Below, one piece after another: positions 6,931 through 14,660 of a DNA stretch of 20,828 bases (the stretch's first letter is position 1; every line of letters starts with the position of its first letter). Source of the DNA: Thermoanaerobacterales bacterium UBA4880 (GTDB lineage: Bacteria; Bacillota; Thermoanaerobacteria; Thermoanaerobacterales; UBA4877); contig DHDI01000013.1 of assembly GCA_002399285.1 (NCBI GenBank), positions 1 through 20,828 on the forward strand, written 5' to 3'. The translations under genes and the position numbers were made by a program. The notes under the pieces are model-generated. The model saw nothing but the letters and a program-made list of their open reading frames with translations. It was not told where the DNA came from and did no database searches.

Positions 6931-8319
6931 ATGGGTATTTTGAAAGAGATATTTAACTATATAAGTGGCCTTGGTTCATATGTTATGATTCCTCTGATGA
7001 TCACATTAGTAGGTCTTTTGGTCAGACTCCATCCGATAAAGGCGTTAAAAGCCGGTATGACGGTGGGTATTGGATTAATTTCTTTAAATTTAGTTTTAGG
7101 GTTAATATGGACCAATATCAGTCCGGTAGCAAATCTCTTGGTTGAAAAATTTGGATTAAAGCTGACAACGATCGACACAGGGTGGGGAGCTGCCGCGGGG
7201 TTAGCATTTTCAACTACGGTAGGTTCGTTTATAATCCCATTCATATTGATAGTTAATATATTAATGCTAACACTTAAATTAACTAATACCGTTAATATTG
7301 ATATTTGGAACTATTGGCACTATGCTTTTACGGGATCGGTAATTTATCTATTGACGCATAATATAGTATATGCTTTTATAGGAGCGGCAGCGCACTGCAT
7401 TATATCATTAAAGATTGCGGATTATACTGCGCCGAAGGTTCAAAAGGAATTAGGCATTCCGGGCATTTCTATACCACAGGGCTTTGCGGTTAGTACCGTA
7501 CCAATTTTTGATCTGCTGGACAAATTCTACGATTTATTTATCCCAAAATCGAAAAAAGATAATAGTGACAGTAAAGACAAAGGAAAGGAAATAGACAGTT
7601 CGAAATTCGGTTTTTTATCTGTTATAGCCGAACCAATTTTCTTAGGATTTATAATCGGTTTCCTATTGGCGCTGCTGGTATCGTATTCTATTAAAGACGC
7701 GCTTAATCTCGGTATGGAAATGGCGGCGCTAATGTTCCTTCTGCCGAGAGCTACAAAAATATTGATGGAAGGTCTAGTTCCAATTAATGAACAGGCCAGA
7801 AATTATATGCAGAAAAAATACAATGGCCAAGAATTTTATATAGGGTTAGATTCCGCTGTTCTATTAGGAGTCCCAACCACAGTCGCGGTCGGTCTCTTAC
7901 TGATCCCTATAACGTTGGTATTGGCGATGATCATACCTACAAATACAACACTTCCCGTAGGTGATCTTGCCTCAACGGCGTTCTTTATTTCAATGGCCAC
8001 AGTTATTCATAATAGGAGTTTTATAAAAACTTTGTTGAGCGGGACGATTATGATGTCTATTGTATTATGCATTTCCTCCTTCTTTGCACCAATGATCACC
8101 ATATTTGCAAAAAGCGGAGCGGCAGCTATGCCGGAGGGTGCATTACAAGTAACGGCATTATCAGCTGGGAATCCCATAGCATTTGTATTTTATCAGTTGA
8201 ATAGATTAGGGATAGTTGGGATTGCATTAATAATAGCATTGACAGCGGGTATAGTATACTTTTATTCAATGAAGACAAAAAGAGAGACAATAAAAGAGGA
8301 TAAAGGAGTAGTGCTATAA
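6931..8319 (+). CDS. sgcC: PTS EIIC component, galactitol-type permease (SgcC-like)
   Basis: A 462-residue integral membrane transporter of the galactitol PTS family. Many long hydrophobic segments are visible (for example around 18-60, 90-118, 132-160, 226-252, 300-335, 345-395 and 430-450). The family's conserved loop is seen as GIPGISIPQGFAVSTVP (175-191). A hydrophilic Lys/Asp/Ser-rich linker at 206-225 separates two membrane halves. The C-terminus is charged. It translocates the sugar or polyol, which is phosphorylated by the preceding EIIB. The substrate cannot be told from sequence. ATG follows GGAGG and the stop abuts the BtpA gene start directly. Confidence 0.9.
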   Translation: MGILKEIFNYISGLGSYVMIPLMITLVGLLVRLHPIKALKAGMTVGIGLISLNLVLGLIWTNISPVANLLVEKFGLKLTTIDTGWGAAAGLAFSTTVGSFIIPFILIVNILMLTLKLTNTVNIDIWNYWHYAFTGSVIYLLTHNIVYAFIGAAAHCIISLKIADYTAPKVQKELGIPGISIPQGFAVSTVPIFDLLDKFYDLFIPKSKKDNSDSKDKGKEIDSSKFGFLSVIAEPIFLGFIIGFLLALLVSYSIKDALNLGMEMAALMFLLPRATKILMEGLVPINEQARNYMQKKYNGQEFYIGLDSAVLLGVPTTVAVGLLLIPITLVLAMIIPTNTTLPVGDLASTAFFISMATVIHNRSFIKTLLSGTIMMSIVLCISSFFAPMITIFAKSGAAAMPEGALQVTALSAGNPIAFVFYQLNRLGIVGIALIIALTAGIVYFYSMKTKRETIKEDKGVVL

Positions 8320-9123
8320 ATGTGGACAAAAGAAATATTCAAAACTAACAAACCAATAATCGCAATGTGTCATCTATCGCCCTTGCCTGGCGACCCTAAT
8401 TATGATGAGCAGGGTGGTATGAAAAAAGTAGTTGAAAAGGCAAAGGCAGATTTAACGGCATTACAAGACGGCGGCGTAGATGCCGTAATGTTCTCCAATG
8501 AATTCAGTTTGCCATATCTCACTAAGGTCAAGGCCGAAACTGTATCCGCTATGGCTCGGGTCATAGGAGAACTTTTAACAGATATAAGGGTGCCCTATGG
8601 CGTGGATGTATTATGGGACCCCATGAAGACTTTTGATCTTGCTGTTGCAGTAGATGCACAGTTTGTGAGAGAAATATTCACGGGAGTCTATGCCAGCGAT
8701 TTTGGTTTGTGGGACACAAATTACGGCGAAGTGATAAGACATAAACATAATTTAGGCGGAGACAATATAAAGTCGCTTTTTAATATTATACCTGAAGCGG
8801 CAACTTATTTGGCCGACAGAGATATCGAAAGTATTGCCAAGTCGACGGTCTTTAATAACAAACCGGATGCACTGTGCGTTTCAGGGTTGACTGCCGGATC
8901 TGCAGCTGATACGCAGATATTGACCAGAGTTAAGAAGGTTGTTAGTGAAGTACCTGTATTTGTCAATACGGGATTGAATATCAATAATGTTGAGGAACAG
9001 CTCTCAATAGCAGATGGAGGAGTTGTAGGGACATATTTTAAAAAGGATGGAAACTTTAATAATGAAGTTGATTTTAAGAGGGTATGTGAGTTTATGAAAG
9101 TAGTAAAAAATGCAAGAAGGTAA
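8320..9123 (+). CDS. sgcQ: BtpA/SgcQ-family TIM-barrel protein
   Basis: A 267-residue cytosolic protein of the BtpA family. The family hallmark MCHLSPLPGDP is at residues 16-26. Typical internal motifs follow: GGVDAVMFSNEF, VPYGVDVLWDP, VREIFTGVYASDFGLW and the C-terminal phosphate-site-like strand VFVNTGLN...ADGGVVGTYFKKDG. BtpA was first linked to photosystem I assembly in cyanobacteria, but family members in heterotrophs sit next to PTS genes and are probably TIM-barrel enzymes acting on phosphosugars; the reaction is not known to me. It begins immediately after the EIIC stop and its 3' end overlaps the next gene by 14 bases, indicating coupled translation. Confidence 0.86.
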   Translation: MWTKEIFKTNKPIIAMCHLSPLPGDPNYDEQGGMKKVVEKAKADLTALQDGGVDAVMFSNEFSLPYLTKVKAETVSAMARVIGELLTDIRVPYGVDVLWDPMKTFDLAVAVDAQFVREIFTGVYASDFGLWDTNYGEVIRHKHNLGGDNIKSLFNIIPEAATYLADRDIESIAKSTVFNNKPDALCVSGLTAGSAADTQILTRVKKVVSEVPVFVNTGLNINNVEEQLSIADGGVVGTYFKKDGNFNNEVDFKRVCEFMKVVKNARR

Positions 9124-9736
9124 TAGGGCGGTAATAATCCCATCCATTGCATCGGGGAATTTGCTAAACGTTGATGAAGAAATAAAATTTATTGATGCGA
9201 ATTATGCAAATATACACATTGATATAGAGGATGGAAATTATATTCCGAATATAACCTTTGGGATAAAATTATTGGAATTGATATGCAAAAAGAGTTCTTC
9301 CCGCAAATCTATACACTTAATGGTGAACAAACCCGAGCTTTTTTTAAAAAGCGTTAAAAAATGTGATCCGTATATTGTATTTATCCATGTAGATGTGACC
9401 AGATATCCCTCTGAATTGATCAGGTTATATCAGGATGAAGGGATAAGAGTAGGAATAGCCATCAATCCTAGTATTGACATCGACTCTATTGATCATGTAA
9501 TTCCGTTGACCGACGACATTCTGGTATTAACCAGCGAACCTGATGGAAGGGGACAGAAATATATCAAGGCCATGGAGAAAAAGATATGCAGACTTCATGA
9601 CTATAAATTGAATATTTGGGTCGATGGAGGCATTACTGAGGACAAGATCGATGATTTATTGAAAATAGGAGTAAAAAATATTGTAATGGGAAGAGCGGTA
9701 TTTGCCGATAGAAAGAAAATAATAGCGACTAAATGA
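9110..9736 (+). CDS. sgcE: Ribulose-phosphate 3-epimerase-like protein (SgcE-like)
   Basis: A 208-residue TIM barrel of the ribulose-phosphate 3-epimerase superfamily. The expected metal ligands are present: H36 and D38 in IHIDIEDGNYIPN, H69 in IHLMV and D172 in WVDGGI, where D38 and D172 are also the acid/base pair in true epimerases. Differences from standard Rpe are clear: DGH is DGN, and the mobile phosphate loop usually written MTVNPGFGGQ is LTSEPDGRGQ. These point to a related but different substrate, as assumed for E. coli SgcE. It is the last gene of the operon, overlaps sgcQ by 14 bases, and is followed by a terminator. Confidence 0.85.
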   Translation: MQEGNRAVIIPSIASGNLLNVDEEIKFIDANYANIHIDIEDGNYIPNITFGIKLLELICKKSSSRKSIHLMVNKPELFLKSVKKCDPYIVFIHVDVTRYPSELIRLYQDEGIRVGIAINPSIDIDSIDHVIPLTDDILVLTSEPDGRGQKYIKAMEKKICRLHDYKLNIWVDGGITEDKIDDLLKIGVKNIVMGRAVFADRKKIIATK

Positions 9737-9747
9737 ATATAAATACT

Positions 9748-9792
9748 AAAAAGTGCTGAAAACTGATACAAATGATTTTCAGCACTTTTTTT
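9748..9792. terminator. Terminator of the sgc-type operon (possibly bidirectional)
   Basis: GTGCTGAAAA (9753-9762) pairs perfectly with TTTTCAGCAC (9776-9785) and is flanked by an A run on the left and seven T on the right (9786-9792). It is 16 bases after the sgcE stop codon. The A run means it could also work on the minus strand. Confidence 0.93.
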
Positions 9793-9848
9793 GATTAGAA
9801 GGGCATTAAAGCAAATCCTGTGTTGATTCATGATCTCTTATGATTATG

Positions 9849-9857
9849 TGGTATAAT
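9849..9857 (+). promoter_or_regulatory. Extended -10 promoter ahead of patB
   Basis: TGGTATAAT is an exact TGnTATAAT extended -10. The best nearby -35-like sequence, TTGATT at 9823-9828, is too far away (23 bases), so the promoter would depend on the extended element. Transcription would begin near 9864, leaving a leader of about 160 bases before patB. Confidence 0.6.
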
Positions 9858-9922
9858 TAAATTAAAGGAGATTTTTTACGCTATTTTATATATTCACTAA
9901 CCTTTAAATTACATATTTTGAG

Positions 9923-9962
9923 GGAATCTGATGCGAAAGAAGGCATCGGACTCCTCTTTTTT
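9923..9962 (+). terminator. Terminator hairpin inside the patB leader (possible attenuator)
   Basis: GGAATCTGATGC (9923-9934) pairs, with G-T wobbles, with GCATCGGACTCC (9943-9954) around an eight-base loop, followed by TCTTTTTT. It lies between the extended -10 promoter and the patB start, so it would stop transcripts early unless an alternative structure forms. Confidence 0.75.
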
Positions 9963-10024
9963 GCGGGGATTTAGAAGATGGTGCTATGAAGCGTAGATCA
10001 AAATAATATAGTGGGGGCTAAATT

Positions 10025-11230
10025 ATGAAATACGATTTTACGAGTATCATGGACCGTAGGGGTAAGGACTCCATTGCTGTGGATGGATTGGGAAAAGGCC
10101 CTTCTCCAGATTTGCCTAAAGAGGGATTTGATGTCATTCCCATGTGGGTCGCAGATATGAATTTTCCGACGGTACCGACGATACCGGAGGCGATCATAGA
10201 AAGGGCAAAGCATCCTGCATTCGGATACTTTGACCCCACGGATGCCTATTTTGATTCCATCATCAAATGGCAGGAAAAGCGAAACGGTGTTAAGGGGCTG
10301 ACCCAAGAGTGCATCGGCTATGAGAACGGCGTGCTCGGCGGCGTCATCAGTGCGCTGAACGTCTTTTGTTCTAAGGGAGACAAGGTACTTCTTCACGCGC
10401 CTACATATATCGGGTTTACCAAGGCTCTCTCAAATAATGGATACGATATGGTCCTGAGCCCATTGGTAAGAGATGAAAACGGAATATGGCGCATGGACTT
10501 TGACGATATGGAGAAGAGGCTGAAAAGCGAAAACATACACGCGGCCATATTCTGTTCTCCGCATAATCCCTGCGGGAGAGTGTGGGAGAAGTGGGAGATC
10601 GAAAAGGCGATGGAGCTTTATAAAAAATATGATGTCTATGTAGTTTCGGATGAAATATGGTCCGATCTCGTCCTTTCGGGACATAAGCATATACCGACGC
10701 AGTCCGTCAGCAAGGACGCACGCATGCGCACCGTGGCAATGTATGCGCCCAGCAAGACGTTCAATCTAGCGGGACTTGTTGGAAGCTATCATATTATTTA
10801 CAATAAGTGGATCAGAGACAGGGTAGCCAAGGAGTCCTCTTTAGCTCACTACAACGAAATGAATGTACTCAGTATGCATGCGCTCATTGGAGCCTATAGG
10901 GCTGAAGGATATGAGTGGGTCGATGAGTTGCGTCAGGTCTTGACGGGAAATGTTGATTATGCATGTGGTTATATAAGGGAGCATTTTGAAGGAGTTGATT
11001 TTTCGCAGCCGGAAGGGACCTATATGCTGTTCATCGACTGTACCGGCTGGTGTAAGAAACATGGCAAGACGATCGACGAGCTTGAAAAGGCGGGCTGGGA
11101 CGCGGGTGTTGCATGGCAGGACGGACGCATGTTCCATGGGCCGTGCCATATCAGGATGAATCTGGCGCTCCCGCTATCACGAGTAAAGGAGGCATTTGAC
11201 AGACTTGATAAATATGTTTTTAATGCATAA
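10025..11230 (+). CDS. patB: PatB/MalY-type PLP-dependent C-S lyase or aminotransferase
   Basis: A 401-residue fold-type I PLP enzyme, full length for the MalY/PatB group. Visible motifs are the N-terminal MWVADMNFP (40-48), GYFDPTD (67-73), SPHNPCGRVW (178-187) with the Asn that contacts the cofactor, SDEIWSD (208-214) with Asp209, and the Schiff-base lysine K244 in APSKTFNLAG. The C-terminal Arg in HIRMNLALP binds the substrate carboxylate. This group cleaves cystathionine or cysteine conjugates to pyruvate, ammonia and a thiol. The ATG follows a GTGGGGG site 8-12 bases upstream. A terminator in the leader suggests attenuation. The MATE exporter gene starts about 40 bases after its stop and is probably co-transcribed. 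Confidence 0.9.
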   Translation: MKYDFTSIMDRRGKDSIAVDGLGKGPSPDLPKEGFDVIPMWVADMNFPTVPTIPEAIIERAKHPAFGYFDPTDAYFDSIIKWQEKRNGVKGLTQECIGYENGVLGGVISALNVFCSKGDKVLLHAPTYIGFTKALSNNGYDMVLSPLVRDENGIWRMDFDDMEKRLKSENIHAAIFCSPHNPCGRVWEKWEIEKAMELYKKYDVYVVSDEIWSDLVLSGHKHIPTQSVSKDARMRTVAMYAPSKTFNLAGLVGSYHIIYNKWIRDRVAKESSLAHYNEMNVLSMHALIGAYRAEGYEWVDELRQVLTGNVDYACGYIREHFEGVDFSQPEGTYMLFIDCTGWCKKHGKTIDELEKAGWDAGVAWQDGRMFHGPCHIRMNLALPLSRVKEAFDRLDKYVFNA

Positions 11231-11271
11231 TGTAAGTTGGATTCTTGCTGGATGAAAAGGAGATTTATTCT

Positions 11272-12609
11272 ATGGACAGAGAGTATTTAATACATGAAAG
11301 ACCTTTAAAGGCGCTGCTGATTTTTGCAATACCTATGATCATAGGTAATTTCTTTCAGCAGTTTTACACAATGGTGGATTCGATGGTGGTCGGCCGGTTT
11401 GTCAGTGAAAATGCATTGGCGGCCGTAGGAGCCTGCTACGCGCTGACCAATGTGTTTATAAGCATTGCGATCGGCGGCGGAGTGGGTGCTTCGGTAATAA
11501 CCAGCCGTTACTTTGGCGCAAGAGAGTATCAAAAGATGAAGCAGTCTGTATACACCGCATTGATTGCATTTCTCATCTTGAGCATATTATTGGGCGGGTT
11601 CGGACTTTTGAAGGGAAGGCAGATCCTGCAGTTACTGAATACTCCGGACAATATTCTGGACATGGCGACGGTATATTTAAATATCTATTTTCTCGGTCTG
11701 CCGTTTCTCTTCATGTACAATGTTCTTTCCGCTATGTTCAACTCGATCGGGCAGTCGCGCACTCCTTTGTATTTATTGATTTTTTCATCCGTGTTGAATA
11801 TTTTTTTAGATGTGTATATGGTTCGCTCCATGCATCTTGGCGTGGCAGGCGTGGCATGGGCAACGCTGATCGCACAGGGGATCTCTGCCGTTATTTCGCT
11901 TGTACTGTTCATGCGGGAAATGACTGCCTATTCTTCTGACAAACCTAAGACCTTTGACGGTGATGAATTAAAAAATATGACTAAGATCGCACTGCCTTCC
12001 ATTTTGCAGCAGTCCACCGTTTCGATAGGCATGTTGTTCGTCCAGTCAGTGGTAAACAGCTTCGGTACTCAGGTACTGGCAGGCTTTTCTGCGGCAATGC
12101 GCGTCGAAAGTATTTGCGTAGTGCCGATGGCGGCTATGGGAAATGCCATTTCGGCGTATACGTCGCAAAATATCGGCGCAGGAGAACAGGAACGGGTACA
12201 AAAAGGGTTTTTCACGGGTAATGGTATAATTGCATTTTTTGCGATTGTGATCTGTGCGTTGCTGGAGTTCTTTTATAAAAATATCATTTTATCTTTCTTG
12301 GGCAGTAACGGCACATGGCTTGCTCTGCAAACAGGTTCGTCCTATCTCAAGTTTATGGGTTGGTTTTTCGTGCTTATAGGGATGAAAATGGTGGCGGACG
12401 GCCTGCTGCGCGGAGCAGGCGATATGAAGATGTTTACCATTGCCAATTTGGCCAATCTCACCGTTCGGGTGTGCGTTGCGGTCGTATTCGCCCCGCGCTT
12501 TGGTGTTGCAATGGTGTGGTATGCGGTTCCCGTCGGCTGGCTTGTAAACTTCATCATTTCATATGGAGAATACCGTACCGGGAAATGGAGGCGCATTTCA
12601 CTGAACTGA
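11272..12609 (+). CDS. MATE-family multidrug/cation efflux transporter
   Basis: A 445-residue integral membrane protein with two homologous halves of the MATE (MatE) type, about twelve hydrophobic segments. The N-terminal half opens with PLKALLIFAIPMIIGNFFQQ and MVDSMVVGRF, the classic first two helices, followed by GVGASVITSRYFGA. The second half shows LPSILQQSTVSIGMLFVQ and AMGNAISAYTSQNIGAGEQ. MATE proteins export drugs or metabolites using H+ or Na+ gradients. ATG 11272 is preferred over the in-frame TTG at 11245, because AAGGAG lies at 11257-11262, nine bases before it. Its place after patB may mean export of a thiol or conjugate, but this is only context. Confidence 0.9.
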   Translation: MDREYLIHERPLKALLIFAIPMIIGNFFQQFYTMVDSMVVGRFVSENALAAVGACYALTNVFISIAIGGGVGASVITSRYFGAREYQKMKQSVYTALIAFLILSILLGGFGLLKGRQILQLLNTPDNILDMATVYLNIYFLGLPFLFMYNVLSAMFNSIGQSRTPLYLLIFSSVLNIFLDVYMVRSMHLGVAGVAWATLIAQGISAVISLVLFMREMTAYSSDKPKTFDGDELKNMTKIALPSILQQSTVSIGMLFVQSVVNSFGTQVLAGFSAAMRVESICVVPMAAMGNAISAYTSQNIGAGEQERVQKGFFTGNGIIAFFAIVICALLEFFYKNIILSFLGSNGTWLALQTGSSYLKFMGWFFVLIGMKMVADGLLRGAGDMKMFTIANLANLTVRVCVAVVFAPRFGVAMVWYAVPVGWLVNFIISYGEYRTGKWRRISLN

Positions 12610-12835
12610 GAATGCGTTTCATAGATATAATTGCAGTATCATGATCCGGACATATACACGTCATTTTCTCCCCGGGCATGCGGAGACACATTTCAAACAG
12701 ATTGTTTTTAATTAATAAAAGGATTTTTGCAGATTTGGTCGAAATATATATTAACTTTATGATATAACATTTTTATATAAATAAGAACCACGGAGCCGCA
12801 CCGCCTAAAATATTCATAGGATCGGGGGATTATCC
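12610..12835. other. Intergenic region before the molybdenum/selenium block
   Basis: It holds the likely promoter at 12735-12763. A short weak hairpin (TCTCC/GGAGA, 12667-12686) has no T run. The leader after the promoter is only about 65 bases. I see no molybdenum-cofactor riboswitch or other structured RNA. Confidence 0.5.
12735..12763 (+). promoter_or_regulatory. Probable sigma-A promoter for the LUD-yqeB unit
   Basis: TTGGTC (12735-12740) and TATGAT (12758-12763) are spaced by 17 bases. The match is moderate, in an AT-rich stretch directly upstream of the first gene of the block. Confidence 0.5.
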
Positions 12836-13477
12836 ATGTATGACGCTAAGGACGTCTATTATGATATAAGGATAGACAGGACCATGAGGAACTTAAAGGA
12901 TAATGGTTTCAATGCTGCTTATGCGCATGATATCCGAGAGGCAAAGGACATGGTATTGGGCATGATAGAGCCCGGCATGAGCGTGGGGATCGGCGGATCT
13001 GTCACGGTCAGGAGCATGGGTATCATCGAGGAGCTCAAATCCAGGGGAAACAAGGTATTTGACCACTGGGAGGCGGGACATACGCCCGATGAAGTCTTTG
13101 ATATCAGGCGCGCGCAGATCACGTCGGACGTATTTCTTTCGAGTACCAATGCCATAACCATGTCGGGAGAACTTATAAATATCGACGGGACCGGGAACCG
13201 TGTTGCATCCATGATATTCGGGCCTAAAAAGGTCATTGTTGTCGCCGGTGCAAACAAGATCGTCGAAACAGTCGAGGATGGGATAAAAAGAGCCCGTAAC
13301 GTGGCTGCTCCGCTCAATTCCATAAGGCTCAACAAGAATAACTCATGCAATCATACTGGGATCTGCAGCGATTGCAATACTCGTGACCGCATATGCAAGA
13401 TAACGACGATCATCGAGAGAAAACCTGATTATACGGATTTTAATATAGTGCTTGTCGGTGAAGATATGGGCTATTGA
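12836..13477 (+). CDS. LUD-domain protein (YkgG/LutC-like, DUF162)
   Basis: A 213-residue protein of the LUD family (lactate utilisation, formerly DUF162). The family's nucleotide-like motif is seen as MSVGIGGSVTVRSMGI (48-63), then NAITMSGELINIDGTGNR (105-122) and KVIVVAGANKI (132-142). A Cys cluster near the C-terminus (C171, C177, C180, C187; NHTGICSDC) is typical of stand-alone YkgG-type members and could bind a metal or Fe-S cluster. LutC-type proteins help oxidise lactate, but stand-alone members have no proven activity. It starts with ATG behind GGGGG and is followed 32 bases later by yqeB, so it may take part in molybdenum hydroxylase maturation or in redox metabolism. Confidence 0.87.
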   Translation: MYDAKDVYYDIRIDRTMRNLKDNGFNAAYAHDIREAKDMVLGMIEPGMSVGIGGSVTVRSMGIIEELKSRGNKVFDHWEAGHTPDEVFDIRRAQITSDVFLSSTNAITMSGELINIDGTGNRVASMIFGPKKVIVVAGANKIVETVEDGIKRARNVAAPLNSIRLNKNNSCNHTGICSDCNTRDRICKITTIIERKPDYTDFNIVLVGEDMGY

Positions 13478-13509
13478 TTTGAGTATAGCCGGTATAGGGG
13501 GCAGAGAAA

Positions 13510-14301
13510 ATGCCTTTGACAGTAGTAAGGGGCGGCGGCGATCTGGGGACGGGCATAGTTCACAGGATGAAGAGGAGCGGCTTTGATGTTGTGATATTGG
13601 AGGCTGAAAGGCCGCTTTCCGTGAGACGCACCGTGAGTTTTTCCGAGGCGGTGTACCTTGGCAGCATGGTCGTCGAAGGTATGAAGGCAGTCTGTGTCAG
13701 GGACGCCGGTGCGGCAGCAGAGATTTCTTCATCTCAAGATGTTCCGGTCATGGCGGATGAAGAGGCGGAATTCATAAAGGTGGTAAAACCCGATGTATTG
13801 GTGGATGCCAGAATGCTGAAGAGGAAGAATGATACAAACACCGGAATGGCCGCTGTAGTAATAGGATGCGGACCGGGCTTTGAAGCGGGCCGCGATGTGC
13901 ATGCCGTTGTTGAGACTGTAAGGGGACACGATCTCGGCAGGGTGATCATGCATGGAAGTGCCCTGCCCAATACGGGCAAGCCGGGAACGATAGCTGGCAT
14001 ATCCCAAGAGAGAGTGCTGTACGCCCCGGCCGATGGCAGGGTGGACGTAATGATGGATATAGGAAGTATCGCTGATAAAGAGGATGTAGTCGCCGTGGTG
14101 GGCGGAGCAGAAGTGAGGGCCCGGATAGACGGCATAGTCAGAGGCATGATTCACCCGGGGTCGTATGTGAAGATGGGAACAAAGATAGGGGACATAGACC
14201 CGAGGGAGAATGCAGGTTATTGTTATACCATTTCCGATAAGGCGCGGGCGGTGGCCGGAGGCGTGTTGGAAGCGGCTCTATGTTTGGGAGGATTCCTTTA
14301 G
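13510..14301 (+). CDS. yqeB: YqeB, selenium-dependent molybdenum hydroxylase maturation protein (EF2563 family)
   Basis: A 263-residue protein of the YqeB/EF2563 family, which comparative genomics ties to selenium-dependent molybdenum hydroxylases such as selenium-containing xanthine dehydrogenase. The N-terminus shows the family nucleotide-binding-like motif VVRGGGDLGTG (5-15), followed by VDARMLKRKNDTNTG and a G-rich segment IGCGPGFEAGRDV. Near the C-terminus is YAPADGRV...IADKEDVVAVVGG, a beta-barrel-like region, and VAGGVLEAAL. The exact reaction is not established to my knowledge. It lies just behind the LUD gene, and its stop touches the stop of the minus-strand orphan gene. yqeC follows on the same strand after that gene. 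The hydroxylase itself is not in the window. Confidence 0.9.
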   Translation: MPLTVVRGGGDLGTGIVHRMKRSGFDVVILEAERPLSVRRTVSFSEAVYLGSMVVEGMKAVCVRDAGAAAEISSSQDVPVMADEEAEFIKVVKPDVLVDARMLKRKNDTNTGMAAVVIGCGPGFEAGRDVHAVVETVRGHDLGRVIMHGSALPNTGKPGTIAGISQERVLYAPADGRVDVMMDIGSIADKEDVVAVVGGAEVRARIDGIVRGMIHPGSYVKMGTKIGDIDPRENAGYCYTISDKARAVAGGVLEAALCLGGFL

Positions 14302-14589
14302 TCAATATTTAACCGTTGCCGTACCGGGATCCTCAGTCGGATGACGCGGCGCATGCACTACGGTTATGCTGTTTAGTATGACCTCTGTCTCTTCGGAACC
14401 ATCCTTGATCTTTCTTCTGTATTCAGCCCTGGGTATCACTACGGTCACCTCATGAGGTACGGATAAGTCTATCTTTCTTTCTAATGTGATGGTCAGTCCA
14501 TATAGGGAGACGGTTACTTTATCGGAACCGTAACGGTTTCGTTTGACGTATGATATTATTTTATTAAGTATTCCTTCATAAGATATCAT
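14302..14589 (-). CDS. Hypothetical 95-residue protein on the minus strand
   Basis: A small protein not recognised. It has no signal peptide or membrane span; the pattern of alternating hydrophobic residues (DKVTVSLYGLTITLERKIDL, HEVTVVIPRAEYRR, TEVILNSITVVHAPR) suggests a small beta-rich fold. A purine-rich ribosome binding site (AAAAAGGGGG read on the minus strand) lies 5 bases before the ATG, which supports a real gene. It stands between yqeB and yqeC, both on the plus strand; its stop codon is immediately next to that of yqeB (no gap) and its start is 71 bases from that of yqeC, with which it is divergent. No recognised domain allows a function to be given. Confidence 0.65.
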   Translation of the reverse strand: MISYEGILNKIISYVKRNRYGSDKVTVSLYGLTITLERKIDLSVPHEVTVVIPRAEYRRKIKDGSEETEVILNSITVVHAPRHPTEDPGTATVKY

Positions 14590-14660
14590 ACTTACCCCCT
14601 TTTTATGATATGATCGTTTAATATACTTTGTGCATATCCCAATAGGAGAGTGTTTATAAC

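Noticed and set aside
12667..12686. Hairpin TCTCC/GGAGA as a terminator after the MATE gene
   Set aside because: Only five pairs and no following T run.
12764..12835. Molybdenum-cofactor riboswitch ahead of the LUD/yqeB unit
   Set aside because: The leader is too short and none of the expected helices could be paired.
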